This document shows positions 8,480 to 16,831 of a DNA stretch of 64,000 bases, in pieces. Numbering within the stretch: position 1 is the stretch's first letter; each line of letters opens with the position of its first letter. Made by a program: the position numbers and the translations under genes. The DNA is taken from assembly GCA_040830705.1 (NCBI GenBank), contig JBFOME010000016.1, forward strand, positions 124,001-188,000. Direction: 5' to 3'. The notes beneath the pieces are model-generated. The model saw nothing but the letters and a program-made list of their open reading frames with translations. It ran no database searches and was not told the origin of the DNA. Source of the DNA: Ruegeria_C sp040830705 (GTDB lineage: Bacteria > Pseudomonadota > Alphaproteobacteria > Rhodobacterales > Rhodobacteraceae).

Positions 8480-8683
8480 TCAGCACTTGCCGGGATTTTC
8501 CTCGCAATAGATGACATTGGCCGCCGCACCGACCGCCGCGCCCGCGACCACGTTGGTGTCGAGGATCGCCGAGCCAGCAGCGCCTGCTGCACCGCCATAG
8601 AGCACCTGCTCGGTGGTGTTGTCGCCGCAGGCGGACAGACCGGCACAGGCCGCAAAGGCCAGTACAATCTTGTTCGAATACAT
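8480..8683 (-). CDS. Small lipoprotein of 67 residues
   Basis: The N-terminus MYSNKIVLAFAACAGLSAC has a lipobox (LSAC) placing the lipidated Cys at residue 19. The mature part contains a glycine/alanine-rich segment (YGGAAGAAGSAILDTNVVAGAAVGAA, here in two pieces around a central Asp-Thr-Asn) and ends with a second Cys pair, YCEENPGKC. The Gly/Ala stretch resembles the glycine-zipper of small outer-membrane lipoproteins. GAAGGAAGAG precedes the start. It lies between pccB and pccA on the same strand; a direct role in propionate use is not implied. Confidence 0.8.
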   Translation of the reverse strand: MYSNKIVLAFAACAGLSACGDNTTEQVLYGGAAGAAGSAILDTNVVAGAAVGAAANVIYCEENPGKC

Positions 8684-9032
8684 GCTGCTCTTCCTTCTTT
8701 TCCGTAAGGTTTATGCGCGCAGTCATGCAGCCCCGCTACAGTCACGGGCAAGTCAATTCGGTTTGAGCGACAGACCTGCGCAAATCCCCGCCGACCGCCA
8801 CGCGTGGCGTCGGACGAAAAAAAGGCGGGCAGATTGAAGGGGGGATCATCAATCTGCCCGCACAGAGAAGGGGTACGGAATAGATGGTTTGCAGGTGACG
8901 CAGGCAATGCGTAGCCACCCACAGTTGAGACGATGACCGACAGTTCGCCACAAACCAAGCGAGACAAGCGGCAAGGCTCACTTTGAGCCACTTTCTGCCG
9001 ATTTGCGCTCATCGCCTGCGGGTTCATGCCGA
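8684..9032. other. Gene-poor stretch containing an orphan leftward terminator
   Basis: No reading frame here has coding character. The leftmost part carries the leader of the lipoprotein gene. A strong leftward terminator occupies 8816-8861. The roughly 170 bases to its right, 8862-9032, contain a small GGCTC/GAGCC dyad but no convincing ORF, so they are either a long 3' tail of the 9033-9380 gene or a short untranslated RNA. Confidence 0.5.
8816..8861 (-). terminator. Rho-independent terminator, leftward
   Basis: A perfect 13-bp stem, GCGGGCAGATTGA at 8825-8837 and TCAATCTGCCCGC at 8849-8861 with an 11-base loop, is followed leftward by a run of seven or more U (A-run at 8817-8823). It ends a transcript coming from the right, 170 bases beyond the nearest stop codon. 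Confidence 0.85.
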
Positions 9033-9380
9033 TCAACCTTCAAAAACGTCGGGAAACGAGGCCCGCGCGACGTTCACGTTAATGATCAGCAACGCCTCGT
9101 AACTCTCGGGATCAAAAGGGTCTTCTGCAGGAATCACCTCGCGTCCGAAGAGCCAGTTCAGGCGACCTGCGTCCAGATTGCCACGCTCGAAGGGCGCGTC
9201 GCCGAACTGTTCCCAAAGTGCCGCCATGAAGCCCGAATCGGCGCGTTTATCCGCCGGTCTGCGATCGCGATAGCGTTCGCGCGCGGCCAGTGGAGTCACG
9301 CCCTTGGGGTTCGGTCGACGGATGGTGAACTGGAAATCGGTACCGGGAAGACGGCCTGGGAAACCGCGATGTTTCAGCAT
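9033..9380 (-). CDS. Conserved-looking hypothetical protein of 115 residues
   Basis: No signal peptide or membrane segment. The start at 9380 follows a GGGGGG ribosome-binding stretch. The N-terminal half is basic (RFP-type residues, FTIRRPNPKGVTPLAARERYRD) and the C-terminal half is acidic and hydrophobic (DAGRLNWLFGREVIP, then ESYEALLIINVNVARASF). I do not recognise the family. Good codon structure and its place in the same-strand series between pccB and pccA support it as a real gene. Confidence 0.6.
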   Translation of the reverse strand: MLKHRGFPGRLPGTDFQFTIRRPNPKGVTPLAARERYRDRRPADKRADSGFMAALWEQFGDAPFERGNLDAGRLNWLFGREVIPAEDPFDPESYEALLIINVNVARASFPDVFEG

Positions 9381-9416
9381 GGCATCGCCCCCCGGACAGG
9401 GTGCCATGGATGGGTC

Positions 9417-9440
9417 GGGGCCGGCGCGCGGGCCGGCCCC
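9417..9440 (-). terminator. GC-rich hairpin after the 44-residue lipoprotein gene
   Basis: GGGGCCGGC at 9417-9425 and GCCGGCCCC at 9432-9440 form a perfect 9-bp stem with a 6-base loop, 9 bases beyond the lipoprotein stop. There is no U-run, so it may stabilise the 3' end or act as a weak terminator. Confidence 0.45.
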
Positions 9441-9449
9441 GGACCGGTA

Positions 9450-9587
9450 TTACTTGTATTTGCCCGTGAAGACCGGCTCGGTCGAAACCGGCTCAACCAC
9501 GACGATTTCTTCTTCCTGCTGACCGGCGCATGCGGCGACGGTGCCGACAAAGGCAAGCATAGTGACAAATTTGATGCTCTTCGACAT
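9450..9587 (-). CDS. Very small lipoprotein of 45 residues
   Basis: The ATG at 9587 is preceded by TCAGGAGAAG, an excellent Shine-Dalgarno. The peptide begins MSKSIKFVTMLAFVGTVAAC, with a lipobox VAAC, and continues with a short acidic-Val stretch (EEEIVVVEPVSTEP) and a basic end. The longer in-frame start lacks a signal peptide and is rejected. Second tiny lipoprotein between pccB and pccA; function unknown. Confidence 0.75.
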   Translation of the reverse strand: MSKSIKFVTMLAFVGTVAACAGQQEEEIVVVEPVSTEPVFTGKYK

Positions 9588-9801
9588 CTGCTTCTCCTGA
9601 ATAAAAACGCAGCCTCTGCAGCGGGTCGCCCCCCTGCCCACGTCTTCTTTTGATTGCGATCCGTCAGATCACGGATCACGGCGACCATAGGCGAGCAGGT
9701 CGCAAATGCCCATGCAAAAAGTGGCCAGGGTGCGTTCCCATCGGGCAAGCCCTCACCGCGCGATTCATGCCGCCACAGGCACACAACATCTTGTGGCATC
9801 A

Positions 9802-10251
9802 TCAGTATTCCTCCCATATGCAGCGCGCGTCTTCCAGCCGATAGGTCTCGAAAAACTGGGTTGCGAGGGGATCGCTCTGGCCGAATTCCACCGACCGATC
9901 CGAGAGCGAAATCACGATACGCGCGGGATCCAGATCATGTTTGCCGACGTAAGGAACAGCAAGCTTGTTGCACAGGAACTCCATATCCTGAGAGGCCACA
10001 TCATAGTCCACCTGCGCATTCGCTTCGCCGATCGCTGGAGCCATGAAACGGAACCGCAGCCAAAGCGCGCCCGGATTCGTGTCGAGCAGCACATCCAGCA
10101 ACTCCACTGGTTGTCCAGATGGCACTGGCACCCGCGCATCCGCCAGCGCCGACCCCGCCAAGAAACACAGCGCCAAACCAGCACCTCGCACAGAACGGGA
10201 CAGCCCGGCCGGCGCGACGCGAGAGGTTTGATTTTTGACGAGGCGAAGCAT
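9802..10251 (-). CDS. Exported protein resembling DUF6497
   Basis: 149 residues. An N-terminal basic region and hydrophobic stretch (AGLALCFLAGSALA) form a likely signal peptide, giving a mature protein that starts near DARVPVPSGQ. The body has ALWLRFRFMAPAIG, FLCNKLAVPYV, RIVISLSDRSVEFGQ and ends in CIWEEY. From memory this pattern matches a Rhodobacterales family now called DUF6497; some members were once mislabelled acetolactate synthase, which the sequence does not support. Two Cys in the mature part could form a disulfide. It follows pccB on the same strand after 76 bases, with AGGGA ahead of the start. Confidence 0.7.
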   Translation of the reverse strand: MLRLVKNQTSRVAPAGLSRSVRGAGLALCFLAGSALADARVPVPSGQPVELLDVLLDTNPGALWLRFRFMAPAIGEANAQVDYDVASQDMEFLCNKLAVPYVGKHDLDPARIVISLSDRSVEFGQSDPLATQFFETYRLEDARCIWEEY

Positions 10252-10327
10252 TCGCGACGGGTCCCTGCGGTTGAGACGGGCCCGCAGGCTGTGACGTCAC
10301 AACCTGCTAATTTCTGGCCCGATATGC

Positions 10328-11860
10328 TTAGAGCGGAATATTGTCGTGCTTTTTCCAGGGCTTCTGGCTTTTTTTGCCCCTCAGCGAGGCAAAGGCGCGC
10401 GCGACCCGTTTGCGGGTTGAATGCGGCATGATCACCTCATCAATGAAGCCGCGCTCTGCTGCCACAAAGGGATTGGCAAAGCGGTCCTCGTAGTCGGCTG
10501 TGTGCTGAGCGATCTTAACAGGGTCCTTCAGATCGGCGCGGTGGATGATTTCGGTGGCGCCCTTGGCCCCCATCACCGCCACCTCGGAGGACGGCCACGC
10601 ATAGTTGAAATCGCCGCGCAGATGCTTGGACGACATAACAACATATGCGCCGCCATAAGCCTTGCGGGTAATCACGGTGACCTTTGGCACAGTCGATTCA
10701 CCATAGGCAAAGAGCAACTTGGCACCGTGCTTGATCACGCCACCATATTCCTGCGTGGTCCCGGGCAGAAAGCCCGGCACGTCCACAAAGGTCAGGATCG
10801 GTATTTCGAAACAGTCGCAGAAGCGCACGAAACGTGCCGCCTTGCGGCTGCTGTCGATGTCGAGGCACCCGGCCAGCACCATTGGTTGGTTGGCCACAAC
10901 ACCAACCGTCTGCCCTTCCAAACGAATGAACCCGGTGACGATGTTCTTGGCGAAATCTTCCTGAAGCTCATAGAAGTCCCCCTCATCCGCCACTTTCGTG
11001 ATGAGCTCTTTCATATCATAGGGCGTATTGGGGTTTTCCGGCACCAGCGTGTCCAGCGAGGCTTCGATCCGGCCCGGCTCGTCAAAGAAGGGGCGCACCG
11101 GCGGTTTCTCGCGATTGTTGAGCGGCAGGAAGTCGACCAGACGGCGCACTTCGGCCAATGCCTCGACATCGTTTTCGAACGCGCCGTCTGCGACCGAGGA
11201 TTTCTTGGTATGGGTCGACGCGCCGCCCAGCTCTTCGGCCGAGACCACCTCGTTGGTGACCGTCTTCACCACGTCGGGGCCAGTGACGAACATGTAAGAG
11301 CTGTCTTTGACCATGAAGATGAAGTCGGTCATTGCCGGGCTATAGACCGCACCGCCAGCGCAGGGGCCCATGATAACGCTGATTTGCGGCACAACGCCCG
11401 AGGCTTCGATATTCCGCTGAAACACCTCGCCATAACCCGCGAGCGAATCGACACCTTCCTGAATCCGCGCACCACCAGAATCGTTGATCCCGATCACCGG
11501 CGCGCCATTGGCCACAGCCATATCCATGATTTTGCAGATCTTCATCGCGTGGGTGGCAGAAACCGAACCGCCCAGCACCGTGAAATCCTGACTGAACACG
11601 TAGACCTGACGGCCATTGATCGTGCCCCAGCCAGTCACCACGCCATCACCCGCAGGCTTTTGCTTTTCCATACCGAAATCGGTACAGCGATGGCTGACGA
11701 ACATGTCGAACTCTTCGAAACTGCCGTCATCCAGAAGCAGTTCAACCCGCTCGCGCGCGGTCAGCTTGCCGCGTCCGTGCTGCGCATCGATCCGCTTCTG
11801 TCCGCCACCCAGACGCGCCGCGTCGCGGCGGTTTTCAAGCTCGGAGAGAATATCTTTCAT
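10328..11860 (-). CDS. pccB: Propionyl-CoA carboxylase beta subunit (carboxyltransferase)
   Basis: 510 residues, the standard length. The start at 11860 is preceded by GAAAGGGA and matches the family N-terminus MKDILSELENRR. The N half has the acyl-CoA/carboxybiotin oxyanion region (GVVTGWGTINGRQVYVFSQDFTVLGGS read as consecutive strands; SGGARIQEGVDSLAGYGE); the C half has VPGFLPGTTQEYGGVIKHGAKLLFAY and AYGGAYVVMSSKHLRGD. It transfers the carboxyl group from PccA-bound biotin to propionyl-CoA. Likely controlled by PccR through the paired TTTGCAAA sites in the leader. Confidence 0.97.
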   Translation of the reverse strand: MKDILSELENRRDAARLGGGQKRIDAQHGRGKLTARERVELLLDDGSFEEFDMFVSHRCTDFGMEKQKPAGDGVVTGWGTINGRQVYVFSQDFTVLGGSVSATHAMKICKIMDMAVANGAPVIGINDSGGARIQEGVDSLAGYGEVFQRNIEASGVVPQISVIMGPCAGGAVYSPAMTDFIFMVKDSSYMFVTGPDVVKTVTNEVVSAEELGGASTHTKKSSVADGAFENDVEALAEVRRLVDFLPLNNREKPPVRPFFDEPGRIEASLDTLVPENPNTPYDMKELITKVADEGDFYELQEDFAKNIVTGFIRLEGQTVGVVANQPMVLAGCLDIDSSRKAARFVRFCDCFEIPILTFVDVPGFLPGTTQEYGGVIKHGAKLLFAYGESTVPKVTVITRKAYGGAYVVMSSKHLRGDFNYAWPSSEVAVMGAKGATEIIHRADLKDPVKIAQHTADYEDRFANPFVAAERGFIDEVIMPHSTRKRVARAFASLRGKKSQKPWKKHDNIPL

Positions 11861-11932
11861 GGCCGGTGTCCCTTTCAAAGTCGGGCGGACCATATATGCG
11901 TTGACGACACGGCCAAAGCGCTTTTCAGCAAA

Positions 11933-11972
11933 TTTGCAAACTTATTGAATTTGATTTCTTGGATATTGCAAA
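11933..11972. promoter_or_regulatory. Paired TTTGCAAA-type palindromes between pccB and the MFS gene (probable PccR site)
   Basis: TTTGCAAA occurs at 11933-11940 and ATTGCAAA at 11965-11972, centres 32 bases apart, in the AT-rich divergent region 11861-12042. TTTGCAAA is, as I recall from work on Rhodobacter sphaeroides, the core recognised by the short-chain acyl-CoA regulator PccR upstream of pccB. A PccR homologue is encoded 1.4 kb away. Binding is inferred. Confidence 0.6.
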
Positions 11973-12042
11973 TTTGTTAAATGAACCGTTCGGTTCGCTT
12001 CCTGTGTGGACAGACCACCCGCCTGCGAATACATCCGATGGA

Positions 12043-13257
12043 ATGACCCAGCTTCAGAATGAGACTTCGGCGCAACGCAGCCCGCCCACGATCACAACCC
12101 TGATCCTGTTATCGGGGCTGTCGGCATTGGGCATGAACATCTTTCTGCCAAGCCTGCCGAACATGACGCTGCATTTCGAAACCGACTACAGGTTGATGCA
12201 ATTGTCTGTCGCGCTCTATCTGGCGGTCAACGCAATGATGCAGATCGTGATCGGCCCGATCGCAGACAAAGCCGGACGGCGGCCTGTTATCCTGTGGGGG
12301 TTGGCACTGTTTCTGATAGCCACCCTAGCCTGCATCTACGCCCCGAGCGCCGAGGCGTTTCTGGCCGCGCGCATGTGCCAGGCCGTGGTGGTTGTGGCGA
12401 TGGTGCTCAGCCGGGCCGCCGTTCGGGACATGTACGACCAGGATCAGGCGGCCTCGATGATCGGGTATGTCACTATGGGTATGGCCGTGGTACCGATGAT
12501 CGGCCCGGCCATCGGCGGGTTTCTGGACGAGCTCTTTGGCTGGCATGCAAACTTCTGGCTGCTGTTCATCCTCGGCCTGGCCACGCTTGCCCTTACTTAC
12601 GTGGATTTCGGCGAGACCGCCCTGAAAAGCGGCAAGACGCTAATTGCGCAATTCCGCGAATATCCCGAGTTGCTGACCTCACCGCGTTTCTGGGGATACT
12701 CATTGGCCTCAGGGATGAGTTCGGGGGCCTTCTTTGCCTATCTGGGCGGCGCGCCGTTTGTCGGCACCGAGATTTATGGAATGCCACCTTCGGTCATGGG
12801 GGTATATTTCGGGTCACCTGCCCTTGGGTACTTTCTGGGAAATTTCCTGTCCGGGCGCTATTCCATGCGCTTTGGCGTGAACCGGATGGTGCTCTGGGGT
12901 TGTCTTCTGAATGCGATCGCGGTCGGTCTCTCATTGTTTCTGACAGTCTCGGGCCTAGCTTCGGCCCTGACCTTTTTTGGCTTCATGACCTTCGTGGGCC
13001 TCGGCAATGGCATGTCGATCCCCAATGCAACGGCTGGTGCGCTATCGGTGCGCCCCCATCTGGCGGGTACTGCCTCGGGATTGTCTGGCGCGATCATGCT
13101 GGGCGGAGGTGCGGCCCTCAGCGGTATGGCGGGCGCATTGCTTGGCCCAGGCAGCTCTGAGGCACCGTTGCTGGGCCTGATGCTGGGCACAGCTATTCTC
13201 GGGATCGTATCTATTGCGCTGGTCATCCGACGCGAGCGAAAGTTGGCTTTGGGGTGA
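12043..13257 (+). CDS. Bcr/CflA-family MFS drug-resistance-type exporter
   Basis: 404 residues with 12 predicted membrane segments. The first helix carries LLSGLSALGMNIFLPSLPNM, the typical Bcr/CflA start, and the loop 2-3 motif is GPIADKAGRRPVILWG. Helix 5 has the antiporter-type GMAVVPMIGPAIGGFLDE motif C. Such pumps use proton exchange to export small molecules (bicyclomycin, chloramphenicol, cysteine and others). It is divergent from pccB across a region bearing PccR-like sites and is followed 60 bases later by pccR, suggesting shared control. The start at 12043 removes a tail that does not fit the family. Confidence 0.88.
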   Translation: MTQLQNETSAQRSPPTITTLILLSGLSALGMNIFLPSLPNMTLHFETDYRLMQLSVALYLAVNAMMQIVIGPIADKAGRRPVILWGLALFLIATLACIYAPSAEAFLAARMCQAVVVVAMVLSRAAVRDMYDQDQAASMIGYVTMGMAVVPMIGPAIGGFLDELFGWHANFWLLFILGLATLALTYVDFGETALKSGKTLIAQFREYPELLTSPRFWGYSLASGMSSGAFFAYLGGAPFVGTEIYGMPPSVMGVYFGSPALGYFLGNFLSGRYSMRFGVNRMVLWGCLLNAIAVGLSLFLTVSGLASALTFFGFMTFVGLGNGMSIPNATAGALSVRPHLAGTASGLSGAIMLGGGAALSGMAGALLGPGSSEAPLLGLMLGTAILGIVSIALVIRRERKLALG

Positions 13258-13271
13258 CTTGCGCTGGCGGG

Positions 13272-13309
13272 TTTGCAAATCTAACCTGACGACTAGGTAA
13301 ATCTGCAAA
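13272..13309. promoter_or_regulatory. Paired TTTGCAAA/TCTGCAAA palindromes upstream of pccR
   Basis: TTTGCAAA lies at 13272-13279 and TCTGCAAA at 13302-13309, centres 30 bases apart, immediately before the pccR start at 13318. The arrangement repeats the pair upstream of pccB and suggests autoregulation. Confidence 0.55.
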
Positions 13310-13317
13310 GGCCGCCC

Positions 13318-14718
13318 ATGCCTCCCCAAAAGCTCTATGCTGGTGCAAAGCTGCGCGAAATCCGCAACAGGCTGGGTCTGACCCAGAAGGAATTCGCCAC
13401 CAAGCTTGGCGTTTCCCTGCCCTACGCCAATCAAATGGAAAACAACAACCGCCCGGTCTCGACCACAGTGGTTCTGGCACTGGCGCAGGAATTCGGACTG
13501 GACGTGACCGAGCTGAGCAGCGGCGATAGTGAGCGGCTGGTCTCGGACATGCGCGAGGCGCTGGCTGACCCGATCTTCGCCGACACCATGCCGCCGCCCG
13601 CCGATCTGCGTCTGACCGCCTCGAACGCCCCAGCACTGGCCCGCGCCTTTATCGAGCTACATCGACACTACCGCCAGACCCATGAACGGCTGGCCTCACT
13701 GGACGAGGCTCTGGGCCGCGAGGATGCGCGCCCACAGGCGAGCCCTTGGGAAGAGGTGCGCGACTTCTTTCACTATTGCGACAATTATATCGACGCGGTG
13801 GATCGCAGTGCCGAACGCTTTGCAGAACAAGCCAACCGCGACAATGGCATCCAGGCTGCCGTCGAGGCCCAGCTGGGCGCGCAGGGCATCACCGTCAGAC
13901 ACGTTGATGGAGAGACACTGCGCAGCTACGACCCCGAGGCGCGGCTTCTGAGGCTTTCCTCACGCGCAGCGCCCGAAACGCGCGTGTTCCAGATGTTGCT
14001 TCAGGTTGCACTGCTGACGCAGGACAAACTGCTTGAGGCGACACTCGATTTCGCACGGTTCCAGACCGAGGCTGCGCGTTCGATCGCGAAGATCGGGCTT
14101 GCCAATTACTTCGCCGGGGCTGCACTGATGCCCTATGGCCGCTTTCTGGAGGCCGCCCGCACCACACGTCATGATCTGGAACTGCTAGGCCATCGCTTTG
14201 GCGCGTCGGTCGAGCAGGTCGCGCACCGGTTGTCCACCCTGCAACGGCCCGGCGCAAAGGGCATCCCGTTCTTTTTTGTGCGGGTTGACCAGGCTGGCAC
14301 CATCACCAAGCGCCACTCTGCCACTCGGCTGCAATTTGCGCGATTTGGCGGGGCCTGCCCGCTCTGGAACGTGCATCGCGCTTTCGAGACGCCGGGGCAT
14401 TTCTTGCGCCAGTTGGCCGAAACCCCCGACGGGGTGCGCTATATCTCGCTGGCACGGGATGTATCGAAACCGGGCGGGTCCTTTGGCGCTCCGGTGCGCC
14501 GCTACGCAATCGCGCTAGGGTGCGAGATACGTCACGCCGACGCATTGGTCTATGCCGACAATCTCGACGTCACCAATGCCAGCGCATTTGAACCCATTGG
14601 CATCTCCTGCCGAATCTGCGAACGCGCCACCTGTCACCAGCGCTCGGTACCACCGCTGGAGCGCAGGCTGACAATCGACCCCGATACACGCGGGACCTTG
14701 CCTTACGTCGTTGACTGA
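13318..14718 (+). CDS. pccR: Short-chain acyl-CoA regulator of the ScfR/PccR family
   Basis: 466 residues. An XRE-type helix-turn-helix occupies about residues 8-65 (KLREIRNRLGLTQKEFATKL, then VSLPYANQMENNNRPVS). It is followed by the long conserved region with DUF955/DUF2083-type character and a C-terminal cysteine cluster (ISCRICERATCHQRSVPPLE). This is the domain order of RamB/PccR/ScfR regulators, which sense short acyl-CoAs. Position next to pccB and the TTTGCAAA pairs make a propionyl-CoA sensor by far the likeliest role. Confidence 0.92.
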   Translation: MPPQKLYAGAKLREIRNRLGLTQKEFATKLGVSLPYANQMENNNRPVSTTVVLALAQEFGLDVTELSSGDSERLVSDMREALADPIFADTMPPPADLRLTASNAPALARAFIELHRHYRQTHERLASLDEALGREDARPQASPWEEVRDFFHYCDNYIDAVDRSAERFAEQANRDNGIQAAVEAQLGAQGITVRHVDGETLRSYDPEARLLRLSSRAAPETRVFQMLLQVALLTQDKLLEATLDFARFQTEAARSIAKIGLANYFAGAALMPYGRFLEAARTTRHDLELLGHRFGASVEQVAHRLSTLQRPGAKGIPFFFVRVDQAGTITKRHSATRLQFARFGGACPLWNVHRAFETPGHFLRQLAETPDGVRYISLARDVSKPGGSFGAPVRRYAIALGCEIRHADALVYADNLDVTNASAFEPIGISCRICERATCHQRSVPPLERRLTIDPDTRGTLPYVVD

Positions 14719-14747
14719 AGCGGGTCGGCAAGCTGAATGCGGATCAA

Positions 14748-14764
14748 GGGCGGGATCGCCGCCC
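14748..14764. terminator. Short GC hairpin between convergent pccR and DUF465 genes
   Basis: GGGCGG-GATCG-CCGCCC at 14748-14764 is a 6-bp stem in the 62-base convergent gap. There is no U-run on either strand, so terminator activity is only possible. Confidence 0.3.
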
Positions 14765-14780
14765 CCGATCCAAACGGTAA

Positions 14781-15020
14781 TCAAGCCTTGGACAGAATGC
14801 CCCAGATTTCATCTTTGAGGGCTGCCCGTTTCTTGCGCAGATCGACCTCGGCCAACTCTTCCATGGGCTCCACATTTGTCTCGGCGCGATGCACCGCGCG
14901 ATTGACCTCGTGATACTCGTCCGAGAGCCGTGCAAAATGCGCGTCACTCTGCTTGAGCTGGCTCATGAGCTCGGCTTTGTCGGGAAACTCTTCGGCCAGT
15001 TCATGCGGTGTGTGGGACAT
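14781..15020 (-). CDS. DUF465/YdcH family small coiled-coil protein
   Basis: 79 residues, highly charged and entirely helical, with no Cys. HELAEEFPDKAELMSQLKQSD followed by HFARLSDEYHEVNRAVHRAE and ending ALKDEIWGILSKA is the DUF465 (YdcH) signature; these proteins are abundant small helical-hairpin proteins of unknown role. Converges with pccR. Spacing to its right neighbour betA is 105 bases. Confidence 0.9.
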   Translation of the reverse strand: MSHTPHELAEEFPDKAELMSQLKQSDAHFARLSDEYHEVNRAVHRAETNVEPMEELAEVDLRKKRAALKDEIWGILSKA

Positions 15021-15125
15021 ATCTGTGCTCCTGATCTTGATCTGCGCCTCAGATTAGAATCGCGGCGCAAACTGTTGCTTTGACACGGATCAAGCTGTGC
15101 ATGGAGACGGCAAAATTCAACACCG

Positions 15126-16790
15126 TCAGCGCTGCGCGGTTTCCCAATCCGGATGAACCCATGGCTGCGCGTTCGAGCGCGGCAGCATCCCGCGCCCCAG
15201 CAGGTGGTCGGACACTTTCTCACCCACCATGATCGAAGGGGCGTTCAGGTTACCATTTGTGATCTGCGGAAAGATCGAACTGTCCGCCACCCGCAACCCA
15301 TCAACCCCGATCACCCGTGCCTCGGGATCGACCACGGCATGAGGATCATCGGCGCGACCCATCCGGCAAGTGCCGCAAGGGTGATAGGCGCTCTCGGCGT
15401 GTTCGCGGATAAAACCGTCAAGCTCGTCATCACTTTGCAGCTCGGCGCCTGGCTGAATTTCCTTTCCCACAAAAGGCCTGAATGCCTCCTGCCCGAATAT
15501 CTCACGGGTCAGACGCAGGCAGGTGCGGAACTCGTCCCAGTCCTGTTCGGTCGACATGTAGTTGAACCGGATCACCGGCGCCTCGGCCGGGTCCGCCGAG
15601 CGCAGCGTCACAGCCCCGCGCGAGGGCGAGCGCATCGGCCCGGTATGCGCCTGAAAGCCATGCCCCTCGGCGGCGGCCTGACCATCGTATCGCACCGCCA
15701 TCGGCAGGAAGTGATACTGAATATCCGGATAAGGAATACCCGCACGCGACCGGATGAAGGCTGCGCTTTCGAACTGGTTCGACGCCCCCAACCCGGTCTT
15801 GGTGAACAGCCACTGCGCCCCGATCACCGCTTTGCTGATCAGGTTCCAATACCGGTACAACGTGATCGGCTGAAGCGAGGCAATCTGGAAATACACCTCC
15901 AGATGGTCCTGCAGGTTCGCACCCACACCGGGCCGGTCCGCAACAACGTCGAGCCCATGTTCGGCCAGATGCGCCGCCGGTCCAATCCCCGACAGCATCA
16001 GCAGCTTGGGAGAGTTGATCGACGAGGCCGCCAGAACCACCTCGCGCCGCGCGCGAATGATCTGTGTCGCGCCGCCGCGCTTGATCTCGACGCCCACGGC
16101 GCGCCCGTTCTCAATCACGATCCGCTGCGCCAGCCCGTTGACCACATCGCAATTGTCGCGCTTTAGCGCGGGCCGCAGATAAGCATTGGCCGCCGACCAG
16201 CGCCGCCCGCGCCAGACGGTCTGCTCCATCGGGCCAAAGCCTTCCTGCTTCTCGCCGTTGTAATCGCCGGTGGTCTCATACCCCGCCTGTTTCCCCGCCT
16301 CGACAAATGCATGGTAAAGCGGGTTACGACGCGGCCCGCGGCTGACATGCAGCGGGCCTTCGGTGCCGCGCCATTCGCTATCACCGCCATGACCGCCATC
16401 ATGCCAGTGCTCCATCCGCTTGTAGTATGGCAACACATCCGCATAGGCCCAGCCCTCAGCCCCCATCTCGGCCCAGGTGTCGAAATCCATCGCGTGGCCG
16501 CGCACATAGACCATGCCATTGATCGACGAGGACCCGCCAAGCACTTTGCCGCGCGGGACCACCAGCCGTCGGTTGTTCAGATGCGGCTCCGGCTCGGAAT
16601 TGAAGCCCCAGTCATAACGCGACATGTTCATCGGGTAGCTCAACGCTGCCGGCATCTGGATGAAAGGGCCAATGTCGGTCCCCCCATGTTCGATCACCAG
16701 AACCGAGGCCCCTGCCTCGCTCAACCGATAAGCCATCGCGCAGCCCGCGCTGCCCGCGCCAACGATCACAAAATCCGCTTCCATTTCCAC
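15126..16790 (-). CDS. betA: Choline dehydrogenase, FAD GMC oxidoreductase
   Basis: 554 residues. The N-terminal dinucleotide motif DFVIVGAGSAGCAMAYRL (residues about 5-22) and the GMC signatures GKVLGGSSSINGMVYVRG and SGIGPAAHLAEHG are intact; the catalytic His is in YHPCGTCRMG near residue 470. It oxidises choline to betaine aldehyde at the membrane, the step before BetB. ATG at 16784 is an alternative start; GGAGG lies 4 bases before the first ATG and 10 before the second. Last gene of the bet operon. Confidence 0.95.
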   Translation of the reverse strand: MEMEADFVIVGAGSAGCAMAYRLSEAGASVLVIEHGGTDIGPFIQMPAALSYPMNMSRYDWGFNSEPEPHLNNRRLVVPRGKVLGGSSSINGMVYVRGHAMDFDTWAEMGAEGWAYADVLPYYKRMEHWHDGGHGGDSEWRGTEGPLHVSRGPRRNPLYHAFVEAGKQAGYETTGDYNGEKQEGFGPMEQTVWRGRRWSAANAYLRPALKRDNCDVVNGLAQRIVIENGRAVGVEIKRGGATQIIRARREVVLAASSINSPKLLMLSGIGPAAHLAEHGLDVVADRPGVGANLQDHLEVYFQIASLQPITLYRYWNLISKAVIGAQWLFTKTGLGASNQFESAAFIRSRAGIPYPDIQYHFLPMAVRYDGQAAAEGHGFQAHTGPMRSPSRGAVTLRSADPAEAPVIRFNYMSTEQDWDEFRTCLRLTREIFGQEAFRPFVGKEIQPGAELQSDDELDGFIREHAESAYHPCGTCRMGRADDPHAVVDPEARVIGVDGLRVADSSIFPQITNGNLNAPSIMVGEKVSDHLLGRGMLPRSNAQPWVHPDWETAQR

Positions 16791-16831
16791 CTCCGCCGGG
16801 CCCGACCCGGCACGTCACATCTGTCATTGTC

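Noticed and set aside
8326..9036. A 236-codon leftward frame covering the small lipoprotein and the spacer.
   Set aside because: It overlaps a good lipoprotein gene in another frame, passes through a strong terminator and has no protein-like composition.
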